This document shows positions 34,255 through 46,760 of a DNA stretch of 64,000 nucleotides, in pieces. The first letter of the stretch is position 1. The number at the start of each line of letters is the position of its first letter. Origin of the DNA: Piliocolobus tephrosceles. Taxonomy: Eukaryota; Chordata; Mammalia; Primates; Cercopithecidae. The position numbers were made by a program, and so were the translations under genes. The stretch is taken from assembly GCF_002776525.5 (NCBI RefSeq), contig NC_045443.1, positions 53,313,101-53,377,100 of the forward strand, read 5' to 3'. The notes below the pieces were generated by a model. The model searched no databases. It saw nothing but the letters and a program-made list of their open reading frames with translations, and had not been told where the DNA came from.

Positions 34255-37015
34255 TGCTTTCCCCCCCCCCCCCCCCCCGCCCCCCGCTCCCAGCCCTGTC
34301 CTTAGCTGCCCTCGACCTTTTGCACTCGTGACTCCCTGGCCAGAGAGAGCCTAGCGGGCTGCAGCAGGTGCTGGGGGGAAAGCTTGTCTGGACGACCTTC
34401 GTCTGGGATGCACTATTCTTCCCCTTCACCTAGAAATGATAGAGGATTACAAAGAACTATAAGGTTGGCTCCTCTTTCCTTTGGTCTTAGGTTTCTGACC
34501 TCCTGCAGCCTCCTCTTGCCTCGGGCTGCCCAGATCTTGGCGGCTGAGGCTGGCTTACCGTGGAGCCGTTCCTTTATGGGATTTGCTGCCCCCTTCACCA
34601 ACAAGCGAAAGGCTTACTCGGAGCGTAGAATCATGGGGTAAGCATTCTCTGCCCTGCATCCTTCCATTTCCCCTTTCCCTCCAAATGACCATGTCCAGGC
34701 AAGAATGTCAGGGTATCACCAGTGGGCAAGATTCATCTCTAGCCATCCCCCTCCCCAGCTACAATACTGACCCTCAATCCTCCCCTGCCACCCTCCCGAC
34801 CTTAATTTCTCCCTTCTTGGTTGCTGTGCATGTGCTTAAGTGAAATGAGACTAGGGTTGGACTATACTTTAAGACAACAGGGCATAGCTGGGTGCGGTGG
34901 CTCACATCTGTAATCCCAGCACTTTGGGAGGCTGAGGTGGCCGATTGTTTGAGATCAGGAGTTCACGACCAGCCTGGCCAACATGGTGAAACCCTGTCTC
35001 CACTGAAAAAAAAATATATAAAAATCAGCCTGGCACGGTGGTGGGTGCCTGTAATCCCAGCTACTTGGGAGGCTGAGGCAGGAGAATCGCTTGAACCTGG
35101 GAGGCAGAGGTTGCAGTGAGCTGAGATTGTACCACTGCACTCCAGCCTGGGTGACAGAGCAAGACTGTCTCAAAAAACAAAACAAAAAACAGGGTGTTTT
35201 CTGGTGACCATTTAAGAAAAATTTTTATGGGTACATAGTATGTGTAAATATTTGCAGCATAACCTTTTAAATATATTTTGAGCATAATAGCTAACTTATC
35301 GAGCACTTGCTACATGCTAGCAGCTTGACTTAGATATTTTACATATATTTTTCTCATTTAATCCTCACAACAAACCTATAAATCAGGTGTGAAAATGGAG
35401 ACACAGGTAATTTACCTAAGGCCACATTGTTAAAAAATTGTTAGAGTTGGGATCTGATCCTTGTGTGATCACCAGTAAAATTGACAGCCTCTCTGTTCTC
35501 CCTAGATGGTCCCTCTTAAAATCAAAATAATGAATGCAAAGCATTCTGTAAACTGCAAAATATAAGGTAACGATATCATAAGGATTTGCACATTTGCTTT
35601 TGGGAAGTTATTCATCCAGGCTTATTTGGGATCTCTAGTTCCTGAAGGTGCATGGTTAGTGGGCAAAGGTATGAATTAGGGGCCTACAGCAAGGAGGAAC
35701 CTGACCCAGCTGGCAGCTCCTTGGCCTGTGATTCTTCTTCTCCTAGGTACTCAATGCAGGAGATGTATGAAGTGGTGTCCAATGTCCAGGAGTATCGTGA
35801 GTTTGTGCCCTGGTGTAAGAAGTCTCTAGTGGTATCCAGCCGTAAGGGTCACTTAAAAGCCCAGCTGGAGGTTGGCTTTCCACCTGTCATGGAACGTTAC
35901 ACCTCTGCAGTTTCCATGGTCAAACCTCACATGGTCAAGGTGAGGCCTGTATGAGAGGGATGGACTACATTTTTTCTTTTTAGCAGTTTCATATTAAAGT
36001 GCTATTTTGGCCTTCCTTGTGATGATTTTATCTCCATGTGTCAAGTATTTCCCTAATATCAGAAAGAAGGAAAATGACTTTCCTTTATATTGTATCCTAT
36101 ACTTAGTAATGTTATTTAACTACCTGATTATCCTATTCTAGGCTGTTTGTACTGATGGCAAGCTCTTCAACCACTTAGAGACCATTTGGCGATTCAGCCC
36201 TGGTATTCCTGCCTATCCTCGAACCTGCACTGTGGACTTTTCGGTGAGTCAGGAGGTTGTGTAGCAGAGGACTAGGACTGGGTATGGGGAAGGGCTGGGG
36301 TACTGTGACAGGGTTATTTATTTATCTGAGATGGAGTCATGCTCTGTTGCCCAGGCTGGAGTGCAATGGCGTGATCTCAGCTCACTGCAACCTCCACCTC
36401 CCGGGTTCAAGTGATTTTACTGCCTCGGCCTCCCAAGTAGCTGGGACTACAGGCGCCTGCCACCAAGCCTAAGTAATTTTTGTATTTTTAATAGAGACAG
36501 GGTTTCACCATTTTGGCCGGGCTGCTCTCGAACTCCTGGCCTCAGGTGATCCGTCCGACTTGGCCTCCCAAAGTGCTGGGATTACAGGCGTGAGCCACCA
36601 CACCGACCTGACAGGGTTATTCTTTTAAGTATAGCTAGCACTTCCCAAGTCAGTTAGTTTCCACAGGTCTGAGCTTGTGTCAGACTTGTATTCTGTGCTC
36701 AGTCCCAAGTTAGGGCTCTTAAGGGGATCCAATGAACTAGATGGAGAGGGGGAGAAAAGGCACTGAGGAACAGTACCCCCCTTGCATTTGGCCAGGGACT
36801 ATCCAACATTGTCTGGAAGTTTCTGACTGTCTCTTACCCGTTCCCAGATTTCCTTTGAATTTCGTTCTCTGCTGCACTCCCAGCTGGCCACCATGTTTTT
36901 TGATGAGGTTGTCAAACAGAATGTTGCTGCCTTTGAGCGTCGGGCAGCCACCAAGTTTGGTCCAGAAACAGCCATCCCCCGTGAACTGATGTTCCATGAG
37001 GTGCACCAGACTTGA
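33754..37015 (+). CDS. COQ10A: COQ10A, coenzyme Q-binding protein COQ10 homolog A (complete)
   Basis: Matrix-side inner-membrane protein of the START/polyketide-cyclase-like superfamily. It binds coenzyme Q and is needed for normal quinone function in respiration (family knowledge). Exons 33754-33890, 34491-34637, 35747-35939, 36142-36243 and 36848-37015; phases agree; 747 nt = 248 aa plus TGA. Residues 1-45 are Arg/Ala/Pro-rich, as expected of a mitochondrial presequence ([12 protein letters not shown]). The START-like fold begins near [23 protein letters not shown] and runs to [12 protein letters not shown]. The ATG at 33754 is the first in frame with exon 2 through exon 1; the upstream frame opens only from a GTG. 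I recall the human protein as 247 aa; one extra Ser in the Pro-rich leader would explain the difference. Intron 1 carries a long poly-C run, intron 2 an Alu and a MIR, intron 4 an Alu. Confidence 0.96.
34224..34285. repeat. Poly-C tracts in COQ10A intron 1
   Basis: 31 consecutive Cs (34224-34254), then TGCTTT, then 18 Cs (34261-34278) and further C-rich sequence. Confidence 0.95.
34886..35190 (+). mobile_element. Alu in COQ10A intron 2
   Basis: Sense full-length Alu with AAAACAAAAC tail. Confidence 0.95.
35270..35465 (+). repeat. MIR in COQ10A intron 2
   Basis: 'gagcacttgctacatgctag...taatcctcacaacaaacctat...ggagacacaggtaattt' follows the MIR consensus layout. Confidence 0.75.
36317..36608 (-). 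mobile_element. Alu in COQ10A intron 4
   Basis: Antisense Alu flanked by gacagggttatt (36306 and 36609). Confidence 0.95.
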
Positions 37016-37668
37016 GGCAAGGGATTGCTCCCTGACCTCCTTTCTACTCCACTTCCCTTCGCAATTCTCTTATTTATTTGGTTTGGCTCCTGCTCCAATT
37101 TGAAAGGAGTCTGTGTTCGTAATACTGTTTCTCCTCTCAATTCCCCAGAAATTGGGTTCTATGCTGGCTGGAAATGTTAGGGGAAAGAGAAGGCAAAGGA
37201 TGTGGAAATGAGAGGTGCTTAGGAAAGGGTCAGGCCCATCGGAGGAGCACCATATGCCTGCAGCCTTTTCACTACGAATTAGAATAAGGACTATGTGGTT
37301 GTCTCTGGGCCTTATCAAGACACCTTAGTGTCGGACCAGGAGAAGAGAGTAACTTTTCTAAGGATTGAATAAATTGAGCTTTTCTTCTGGCACAGAGGTA
37401 CTGAGTGGTAAGTAACTTTTACCCTGCCTGAGATTCCTCAGGAGAAAAGGCAACCTGCCTCCAGCCTGAGATACATAAAGCCTCATTTTAAGACTATAAG
37501 TCCATGCTGCCTGGCTACTAGAGAGCAAGGGGCTTTCTTACCACCAGTGCCAAGGAGAAAAGTACTGAACGGAAACGGAGTTGTCTTTGTACTCTTGAGT
37601 TGTACCTTATTCTTCCACTTGGCCTGAGTTTTTATAAAATGTCAATAAATTGTGACAGTGTGAATTTG
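37016..37668 (+). terminator. COQ10A: COQ10A 3'UTR with two poly(A) signals
   Basis: AATAAA at 37368-37373 and again at 37644-37649. The distal one is followed by a GT-rich stretch (tgtgacagtgtg), so the longer end near 37665 is favoured. Confidence 0.75.
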
Positions 37669-38394
37669 GCTTTATTATATTGTTTCTTGGGGCAATAATG
37701 TAGATATAATAGAGTAGAAGGAAGTTATGGCTTCTTTTCCTGGGGGAGTGAAGGTGTAAGAAGGCCTCTTGGACACAGTGTCCCTGCTAACTATAGTAGC
37801 ACATTCTACAAGCCAGGACCTAGTACCCACCCCCTTGCCTATTTATAGACTTTTTCAGAAGGTCAGTTGCAGCAGGGATCTCAGAATCATCTGGTCTCGG
37901 ACCTCCCATATATGTGATGCCCTCAGGACCACCTCTTGTTATTTTTGGGACCTCCTTCAGGGAAGCTGTAAAGAACAGGCACGCCAAGAAGTACCAGAGC
38001 CCTCTAGTGGCTCTGGTCCTGAGGTAGCAGTACTAGCCCATTCGTCCATGGTACAGTTTGTTCCTTTCTCAGTGGGCTAGACCAGTTCTTGGATTAGTCA
38101 CATAAGCAACTGAGAGTCTCAGCTATAGCCCTTGAGTATGTTACCTTAAACAAAATTAGCAAGGTTAGGGGCTAAACATCAAGGACTTCCTAACCTTGAG
38201 GAAGGACAGAAATCTCCTTTGGAAATCTCTCAGGGAGGCTTTCCTCTGGTTAAGGTAAAAGAAAGTCAAACCTGCCTAAAGATAAATGGATACAGATTAC
38301 TTTACTTATAACCCACTAAGTTCAGGATCTTGCTAGCTAGATTCTTTATCTCATAATAAAGATTCTTCCAGGCCTTATTTAATAGTAGGCTCAA
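37669..38394. other. Intergenic spacer between COQ10A and CS 3' ends
   Basis: About 0.7 kb of unique sequence. No gene, RNA gene or repeat recognised. Confidence 0.65.
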
Positions 38395-39791
38395 GCATTG
38401 TTAATAAAAACATTTATTTTGCATTTTATACAGAACAACCTGAAGTCTGCATCATGACTTGACAGTTACCCAGGGGTTTACAGTGTGTCCAACTCAACGG
38501 TGTGGTTCTGGGACTGGGTATCCACACAAACACAGGCAGGAGTTTGGAGGAAAGATGGGGGCACAGCAGGAGTGTATCTCAATCCTTTCTCAAAGAAGAG
38601 GAAGTAGAGCATTCTGAGTTGCTGAAAACCTGTGCAAATGGGGCTTCTAAAACAAACATTGTACTGTGAGCTCTCAGGGAAAGGGAGGAAAAGGATGTTG
38701 ATAAATAAGGAGGCATTTTCTTGAGGCAGGGGACGAGGAGGGAGGTTTACTATTTTTAATGCCCTCAGCCCCAGTACCTGATAATCAGAGGAGACCATGT
38801 CCAATCTTGAATCAATTCTCTGTTCAAAAAGAGGTGCTAATACCCTAGGGACAAGACCCTGAAAATATCATGCTGGTCATTCCTGAGTCCCTGTTCTATG
38901 CCCCACAGCATGTTAAAAGATGGGGGTTGGTGGCAGGGGGGGAGGTCAGAGGATACTGGCTTGTATTCTATGGAAGTAAAAAACTTAGTTCACATTAAGC
39001 ACTGATAAAACCCAATGACTGGGCCCACAGATCTGTTGAGAGGTCTCTAGCAGGGACCAAGAGGGGTGGTCCAGAACATCCTCAGCCTGAGGTGCAACAG
39101 GTGTAGAAAGTCTGGGAGGAGGAGGTGAGTATTAAAGTAATGGGAAACAGAACACTCCCAGACCTTAACTGGATAGTTTTTTAAAAAAGAAATCAAACAT
39201 TGGGTGCCAGTCACAACAAATGCCATGCCCTTATGGTCACTTGGTAGTATAAAAAAATTGCCAAATCATGTCCAGCTAACCAACAGGTCTTGCTAGAAAG
39301 TGTTTGTGTGCATGGGAGAGTGCCAAGGGACTTGGTACAGCTGACTATCCAACACGATTCCTATGGAAACAGAAGGGGCAGAGTCCTGGTTTGCTGGCTT
39401 ATTGAGGGCTTGGCAGATAAGAAGCTAAAGCTCCAAAGTGACTGCAGGTTCTCTGCAACCGGCTTTGACCCATGGAAAAAGGAGCCAGATTCTCACTCTA
39501 GAGATAGTGAGGGGGCCAAACCTACTTGTACCACAGGCATTAGTCCTCGTCATCCTCCAGGACCACCCCTGTGATGGGCAACTCATACCAGGCAGGGGAA
39601 TGGAGCTGATTAGGGAAGAAGGGATCATTTTTCATCTTTTAAAGTCTTAATTTATATTTTAACCTCAAACATATTATCAGTGCCTCAGATATAATTTAAT
39701 CTTATGTCTTTAAAGGCCCCCTGAAACAAAAGTATACTTTTTATTTAGGCTTCCTCACTTTCCGGTAGTCACTTTCCCCCAGTCTCCAGTT
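38395..39791 (-). terminator. CS: CS 3'UTR with distal and proximal poly(A) signals
   Basis: Minus-strand AATAAA at 38418-38413 gives a 3'UTR of about 1.4 kb. A second, proximal minus-strand AATAAA at 39745-39740, only about 50 nt after the stop, could give a very short form. Confidence 0.75.
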
Positions 39792-42279
39792 TTACCCCGA
39801 CTTAGAGTCCACAAACTTCATCAGACCCTCTGTACTCATGGACTTGGGCCTTTCTAGAGGGAAGCCTAAGGCTCGGCTCCAGATGAGCTGTGCCAGTACA
39901 CCCAACGCTCGTGACACCCCAAACAGGACCGTGTAGTAATTCATCTCCGTCATGCCATAATACTGTAAGGTAGAAGAGAAAAAGGGTTTAAGGCAGAGGC
40001 AGAGGCAGTGGCATGTACAAGTCCTGGGTGATAGAAACCTTAAAAGCTCAATTTTCTGTTTTTCTCCAAGGACTTAGCCCAGTCAACCTTAAATAGAAAT
40101 GACACTGAGAAAAGTATAGCAATTGGGATTCTGAAAACAGAGCAACCCCAACCCGCAACCCTGTCATAGTCAACTTTATCAAAATGCTCTGTGAAGGAAG
40201 TCCTTGCTCTGACTAGGAGTTAACTGACTTTGTGCATGGCAGATAACAATAGGGTTTGGTACAAATTAGAGGGAAAAGAGGGAAAGGAGGACTTACCTGG
40301 AGCAGCACCCCACTGTGAGCATCTACATTGGGCCAAGGATTCTTGGCTTTACCCTGCTCTAAGAGGACATTGGGCACAATCTTGTATAGCTGAGCAACCA
40401 ACTTAAACATGGGGTCATTAGGCAGGTGTTTCAGAGCAAACTCTCGCTGACAGGTATATCGTGGATCGGTCTTCCTCAGTACCGCATGGCCATAGCCTGG
40501 AACAACCTATAAAGAGTGGGGAAAAAAGATAGTATTCTCAGTAGAAATTCTTTTATTTTTTGAGACAGGATCTCACTCCTCTGTCACCCAGGCTGAAGTG
40601 CAATGGCATGATCACATCTCACGACAGCCTCGACCTCCCATGCTCAGGCAATCCTCCCACTTCAGCCTCCAGAGTAGCTGGGACCGCAGGTGCACACCAA
40701 CACACCTGGCTTTTTTTTTTTTGGTAAAGATGGGGTCTGGCCGGGTGCGGTGGCTCACGCCTGTAATCCTAGCACTTTGGGAGGCCGAGGTGGGCGGATA
40801 ACCTGAGGTTGGGAGTTCGGGACTAGCCTGACCAACTGACCAACTCGGAGAAATCCTGTCTCTACTAAAAATAAAAAATTAGCTGGGCATGGTGGCGCAT
40901 GCCTGTAATCCCAGCTACAAGAGGGTGAGGCAGGAGAATCGCTTGAACCCGAGAGGCGGAGGTTGCAGTGAGCCAAGGTTGTACCACTGCACTCTAGCCT
41001 GGACAACAAGAGCGAGACTCTGTCTTAAAAAAAAAAAAAAAAAAATAGGGTCTATGTTGCTCAGGCTGGTCTCAAACTCCTGGGCCCAAGCGATTCACCC
41101 ACCCTGGACTCCCAAAGTGCTGAGATTATAAGCATGAGCCACCACACTCGACCTATTTAAAATCTTTTTTTGAGACAGGGTCTTGCTATGTTGTCCTGGC
41201 TGGAGTGTAGTGGCTATTCACAGGAGTGATCTTAGCACACTTCAAACTTGAACTCCTGGCCTCAAGCAATCCTCTTGCCTCGGCCTCCCAAGTAGGTGGG
41301 ACTACTGGTGCATGCCATTGTACCCAACTAGAAATTCTGTTCTAAATTCTTCAAGGTAGATAAATGAAAAAAAAAAAAAAAAAATCTCTAATTTAGGGAC
41401 CTCTTTCATTCTTTTCTTCTTAATTCTTCCAAATTGCAGAACTTGGGTCTTGGTTTCTTTCCTAGTCGTTAAGCATCTCTGCTTACCCGTCCCGAGTTGA
41501 GTGTGTTCCAGATATAGTCTCGTAACTTCTCATCTGACACATCTTTGCCAACTTCCTTCTGCAGCTGTGTTAGCCAGACAAGCACTTCCTAAGGGTAAGG
41601 TTTGGGAAAAAAGGACATGTTAATACATATGCCAGGAGACAATGCCAAGATCAGAAACAAAGCATGGGGTAAGGAAAACATGTAGCAGGAAAATAAAAAA
41701 GAATAGTCTTACCTGATTTGCCAGTCCATGGAGAGGCCCTGCCAGCCCGTTCATGGCTGCTGCAAAGGACAGGTAAGGGTCTGAAAGGGCACTGCCCACC
41801 AAGTGGCTGGTATGGGCACTTACATTGCCACCCTCATGGTCACTGTGGGGAAGAAGGGAGAGCCAAGGGGAGAAAGAAGGGGCAGATTATGGAAACCTTG
41901 CTGTTCTCTTATTTGCCACTTACTAGCCTAGTTATGGGCTCATGCTAGCCTACAGCCAGTCAGTTACACCTAAGCTCTTGTAAAAGATATCCTAATCTTG
42001 GCCAGGTGCGGTGGCCCACGCCTATAATCCTAGCACTTTGGGAAGCCGAGGCGGGCGGATCAAGAGTTCAAGAGATCAAGACCATCCTGGCCAACATGGT
42101 GAAACCCCGTCTCTGCTAAAAATACAAAAATTAGCTGGGCATCGTGGCACACACCTGTAGTCCCAGCTACTTGGGAGGCTGAGGCAGGAGAATCACTTGA
42201 ACCTGGAGGTGGAGGCTGCAGTGAGCCAAGATTGCGCCACTGCACTCCAACCTGGCGACAGAGCAAGATTCCACCTCAA

Positions 42280-42312
<33 letters not shown>

Positions 42313-42510
42313 AAACATCCTAATCTCATTACCAGCTTTTGTTCACTCATCCAGAGCTGGAGAGGTTACTGGCTGATGATGCCTGTATGCTCTGCTCCAT
42401 GACTCCAACCTAGGTGTAACAGCAATGGCCCGAAGAGGGAGCTCCTGGAAAGCCGAAGGACTATCTAATGTGAGCAGCTAGTACCTTTTCCCAGCCAGAA
42501 GCACCATCTT

Positions 42511-42563
<53 letters not shown>

Positions 42564-45211
42564 TATACTTTAAGTTCTAGGGTACATGTGCATAACGTGC
42601 AGGTTACATATGTATACATGTGCCATGTTGGTGTGCTGCACCCATCAACTCGTCAGCACCCATCAATTCATCATTTATATCAGGTATAACTCCCCAATGC
42701 AATCCCTCCCCCCTCCCCCCTCCCCATGATAGGCCCCAGTGTGTGATGTTCCCCTTCCCGAATCCAAGTGAGCTCATTGTTCAGTTCCAACCTATGAGTG
42801 AGAACATGCGGTGTTTGGTTTTCTCTTCTTGTGATAATTTGCTAAGAATGATGGTTTCCAGCTGCATCCATGTCTCTACAAAGGACGCAAACTCATCCTT
42901 TTTTATGGCTGCATAGTATTCCATGGTGTATATGTGCCACATTTTCTTAATCCAGTCTGTCACTGATGGACATTTGGGTTGATTCCAAGTCTTTGCTATT
43001 GTGAATAGTGCCGCAATAAACATACGTGTGCATGTGTCTTTGTAGTAGCATAATTTATAATCCTTTGGGTATATACCCAGTAGTGGGATGGCTGGGTCAT
43101 ATGGTACATCTAGTTCTAGATCCTTGAGGAATTGCCATACTGTTTTCCATAATGGTTGAACTAGTTTACAATCCCACCAACAGTGTAAAAGTGTTCCTAT
43201 TTCTCCACATCCTCTCCAACACCTGTTGTTTCCTGATTTTTTAATGATTGCCATTCTAACTGGTGTGAGATGGTATCTCATTGTGGTTTTGATTTGCATT
43301 TCTCTGATGGCCAGTGATGATGAGCATTTTTTCATGTGTCTGTTGGCTGTATGAATGTCTTCTTTTGAGAAATGTCTGTTCATATCCTTTCCCCACTTTT
43401 GGATGGGGTTGTTTGTTTTTTTCTTGTATATTTGTTTGAGTTCTTTGTAGATTCTGGAAATGAGCCCTTTGTCAGATGAGTAGATTGCAAGCACCATCTT
43501 GTTCTTAGCATAGTTATGGTAATTTCTTTAGGCCTCCTGACCTTCCTTACTAGACCCTTTTCTTGCCTTGTATCATCCTTTATGCCACATTTCTGTCTTC
43601 TTGCTGCCTATCATCTGTTCTCAGAAGATGAGAACATAAAAGAGCTTTTAAAAAAATTTCCCAATTGAGGCTCCTAGCGGCTGTGGTTGCTGGGTCTAGC
43701 TTACCTGTGGATGGTGAGGTACAGGCGCATGAGCTCAGTGAACTGAGAATCAGTATAGCCTAACATGTTGGTGAAATTGTGGGACCAGTCCAGATTAGAG
43801 TCAATGGCCCCAATACCGCTGCCTTCTCTGTAGAGATTTCGGTAGATCTTTGCTGCAATACAAGGTAGCTTTGCGATTAGATCCATAGAGTCTTCATAAA
43901 TCAACTGACAGAAGAGGAGCAAGATGGAGAAAAAAAAAGGAATTATCAGCAAAGAAGAATTAGACAGGGATACTGTCTGTCCTCCATGAATTGGGGCTAT
44001 TTGGGGTGATGGTCAGTTATATGATGGGTTGTTATATATTGAGTATGTCTGAAAGTAGAGAATAATCATAACCATTTAATTGAATAACTATTATGACCCA
44101 GGCACTAAGTGATTTGTAATACTATCTAATGTACACTAAAACATTACTCCCAATGCTTACTACTACAAAGTATATAATGACTGCCGTTTTAAAGATGAGA
44201 AAACTAAGCCTCATAGTATTAGGTTAAATGCCAAAGTCAGGTTTGAACTCTGTTTTTTTTTTGAGGCGGAGTCTTGCTCTGTCGCCCGGACTGGAGTGCA
44301 GTGGCCGGATCTCAGCTCACCGCAGGCTCCGCCTCCCGGGTTTACGCCATTCTCCTGCCTCAGCCTCCCGAGTAGCTGAGACTACAGGCGCCCGCTACCT
44401 CGCCCAGCTAGTTTTTGTATTTTTAGTAGAGATGGGGTTTCACCGTGTTAGCCAGGATGGTCTCAATCTCCTGACCTCGTGATCCGCCCGTCTCGGCCTC
44501 CCAAAGTGCTGGGATTACAGGCTTGAGCCACCGCACCCGGCCAGGTTTGACCTCTGATATGGTTTTTTGAGATGGAGTTTCACTCTTGTTGCCCAGGCTG
44601 GAGTGCAATGGCGCAATCTTAGCTCACTGCAACCTCCACCTCCCAAGTTCAAGTGATTCTCCTGCCTCAGCCTCCCGAGTAGCTGGGATTACAGGCATGT
44701 GCCACCACGCCCAGCTAATTTTGTATTTTTAGTAGAGACGGGGTTTCTCCATGTTGGTTAGGCTAGTCTAGAAACTCCTGAACTCAAGTGATCTGCCTCC
44801 CTTGGCCTCCCAAAGTGCTCGGATTACAGGTGTGAGCCACCATGCCTGGCCCTCTGATATGTTTAATCATGATCTTTTTCACTACACCATGACTTTACAT
44901 TCACTATGTTAAGACACTAGGTTTTATAGCCAGGCATGGTGGCTCACACCTATAATGCCAGCACTTTGGAAGCCTGAGGCTCGCAGATCACTTAAGGTCA
45001 GGAGTTCAAGACCAGCCTGGCCAACATGGTGAAACCCTGTCTCTTCTAAAAATACAAAATATGAGCAAGGCATGGTGCAGGCAGGCACCTATAATCCCAG
45101 CTACTCCAGAGGCTGAGGCAGGAGAATTGCTTGAACCTGGGAGGTGGAGGTTGCAGTGAGCCGAGATCGCGCCACTGTACTTCAGCCTGGACCACAGAGC
45201 GAGACTGTCTC

Positions 45212-45243
<32 letters not shown>

Positions 45244-46728
45244 CAGGCACGGTGGCTCACGCCTGTTAATCCCAGCACTTTAGGAGGCCAAGGCGGGCAG
45301 AGTACAAGGTCAGGAGATCGAGACCATCCTGGCTAACACGGTGAAACCCCGTCTCTACTAAAAATACAAAAAATTAGCCGGGTGTGTTGGCAGGTGCCTG
45401 TAGTCCCAGTTACTCGGGAGGCTGAGGCAGGAGAATGGCCTGAACCCAGGAGGTGGAGCTTGCAGTGAGCAGAGATCGTGCCACTGCACTCCAGCCTGGG
45501 TGACAGAGTGAGACTCCATCTCAAAAGAAACAAAACAAAACAAAACAAAAAAACCACTACGTTTTAATAATGAATTATATTCCATCTTTCAAAGAAAATT
45601 CACTGTATGTGCCAAGGATCAAACAGTGATATTCAATTGTTATTTAATAACAAAGGCTTCCTTTTATTTTTTTTGGAGATGGAGTCTTGCTCTATCGCCC
45701 ACGCTGGAGTGCAGTGGTGTGATCCTGGCTCATCACAACCTCTGCTTCACAGGTTCAAGCGATTCTCCTGCCCCAGCCTCCTGAGTAGCTGGGATTACAG
45801 GATGTGCCACCCTGCCCGGCTTAATTTTGCATTTTTAGTAGAGGGGGGTTTCACCACGTTGGTCAGGCTAGTCTCACACTCCTGACCTCAGGTGATCCGC
45901 CCACCTTGGCCCCTCAAAGTTCTGGGATTACAGGCGCGAGCCACCGCGCCCGGCCGAGGTTTCCATTCTTTAAGCACTTACTATGCAACAGGTACTGTGC
46001 TAGTTATATTATTTGCAGTATTACTTTTTCTGTTCTTACAATAATCCTGTAAGGTAACATATACCTCTTTTTATAGACGAGAAAATTGGGGCTTAGCTAA
46101 GTTATCTTGTACAAGGTCACCCATGTAGCCAAGAAGCATTACCTAGCTTATATTATTAACTCATGTCACTTTTAGTTTTTGAGATGGAGTCTTGCCCTGT
46201 CGCCCAGGCTGAAGTCCAATGGCACGATATCAGCTCACTGCAACCTTTGCCTCCTGGGTTCAAGCAATTCTTGTGCCTTGGGCTTCTGAGTAGCTGGGAT
46301 TACAGGTGTGCGCCACCATGCCTGGCTAATTTTTTGTATCTTTAGTAGAGATGGGGTTTCACCATATTGGTGAGGCTGGTCTCGATCTCCTGACCTCAGG
46401 TGATCCACCGCACCCGGCCCATGCCACTTTTTAAAAAGTTGATAAACAGGCCAAGCACGGTGGCTCACGCCTGTAATCCCAGAACTTTGGGAGGCTGAGG
46501 CGTGTGGATCATGAGGTCAACAGATCGAGACCATCCTGGCCAACAAGGCAAAACCCTGTGTCTACTAAAAATACAAAAATTAGCTGGGCGTGGTGGCGTG
46601 CACCTGTAGTCCTAGCTACTCAGGAGGCCAAGGCAGGAAAACTGCTTGAACCCAGGAGGCGGAGGTTGCAGTGTGCCGAGGTCATGCCACTGCACTGCAG
46701 CCTGAGCGACAGAGTGAGACTCTGTCTC

Positions 46729-46760
<32 letters not shown>

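Noticed and set aside
42781..43497. 238-codon minus-strand frame as a host gene
   Set aside because: It is the C-terminal end of L1 ORF2p in a 5'-truncated insertion with target-site duplication, not a host gene.
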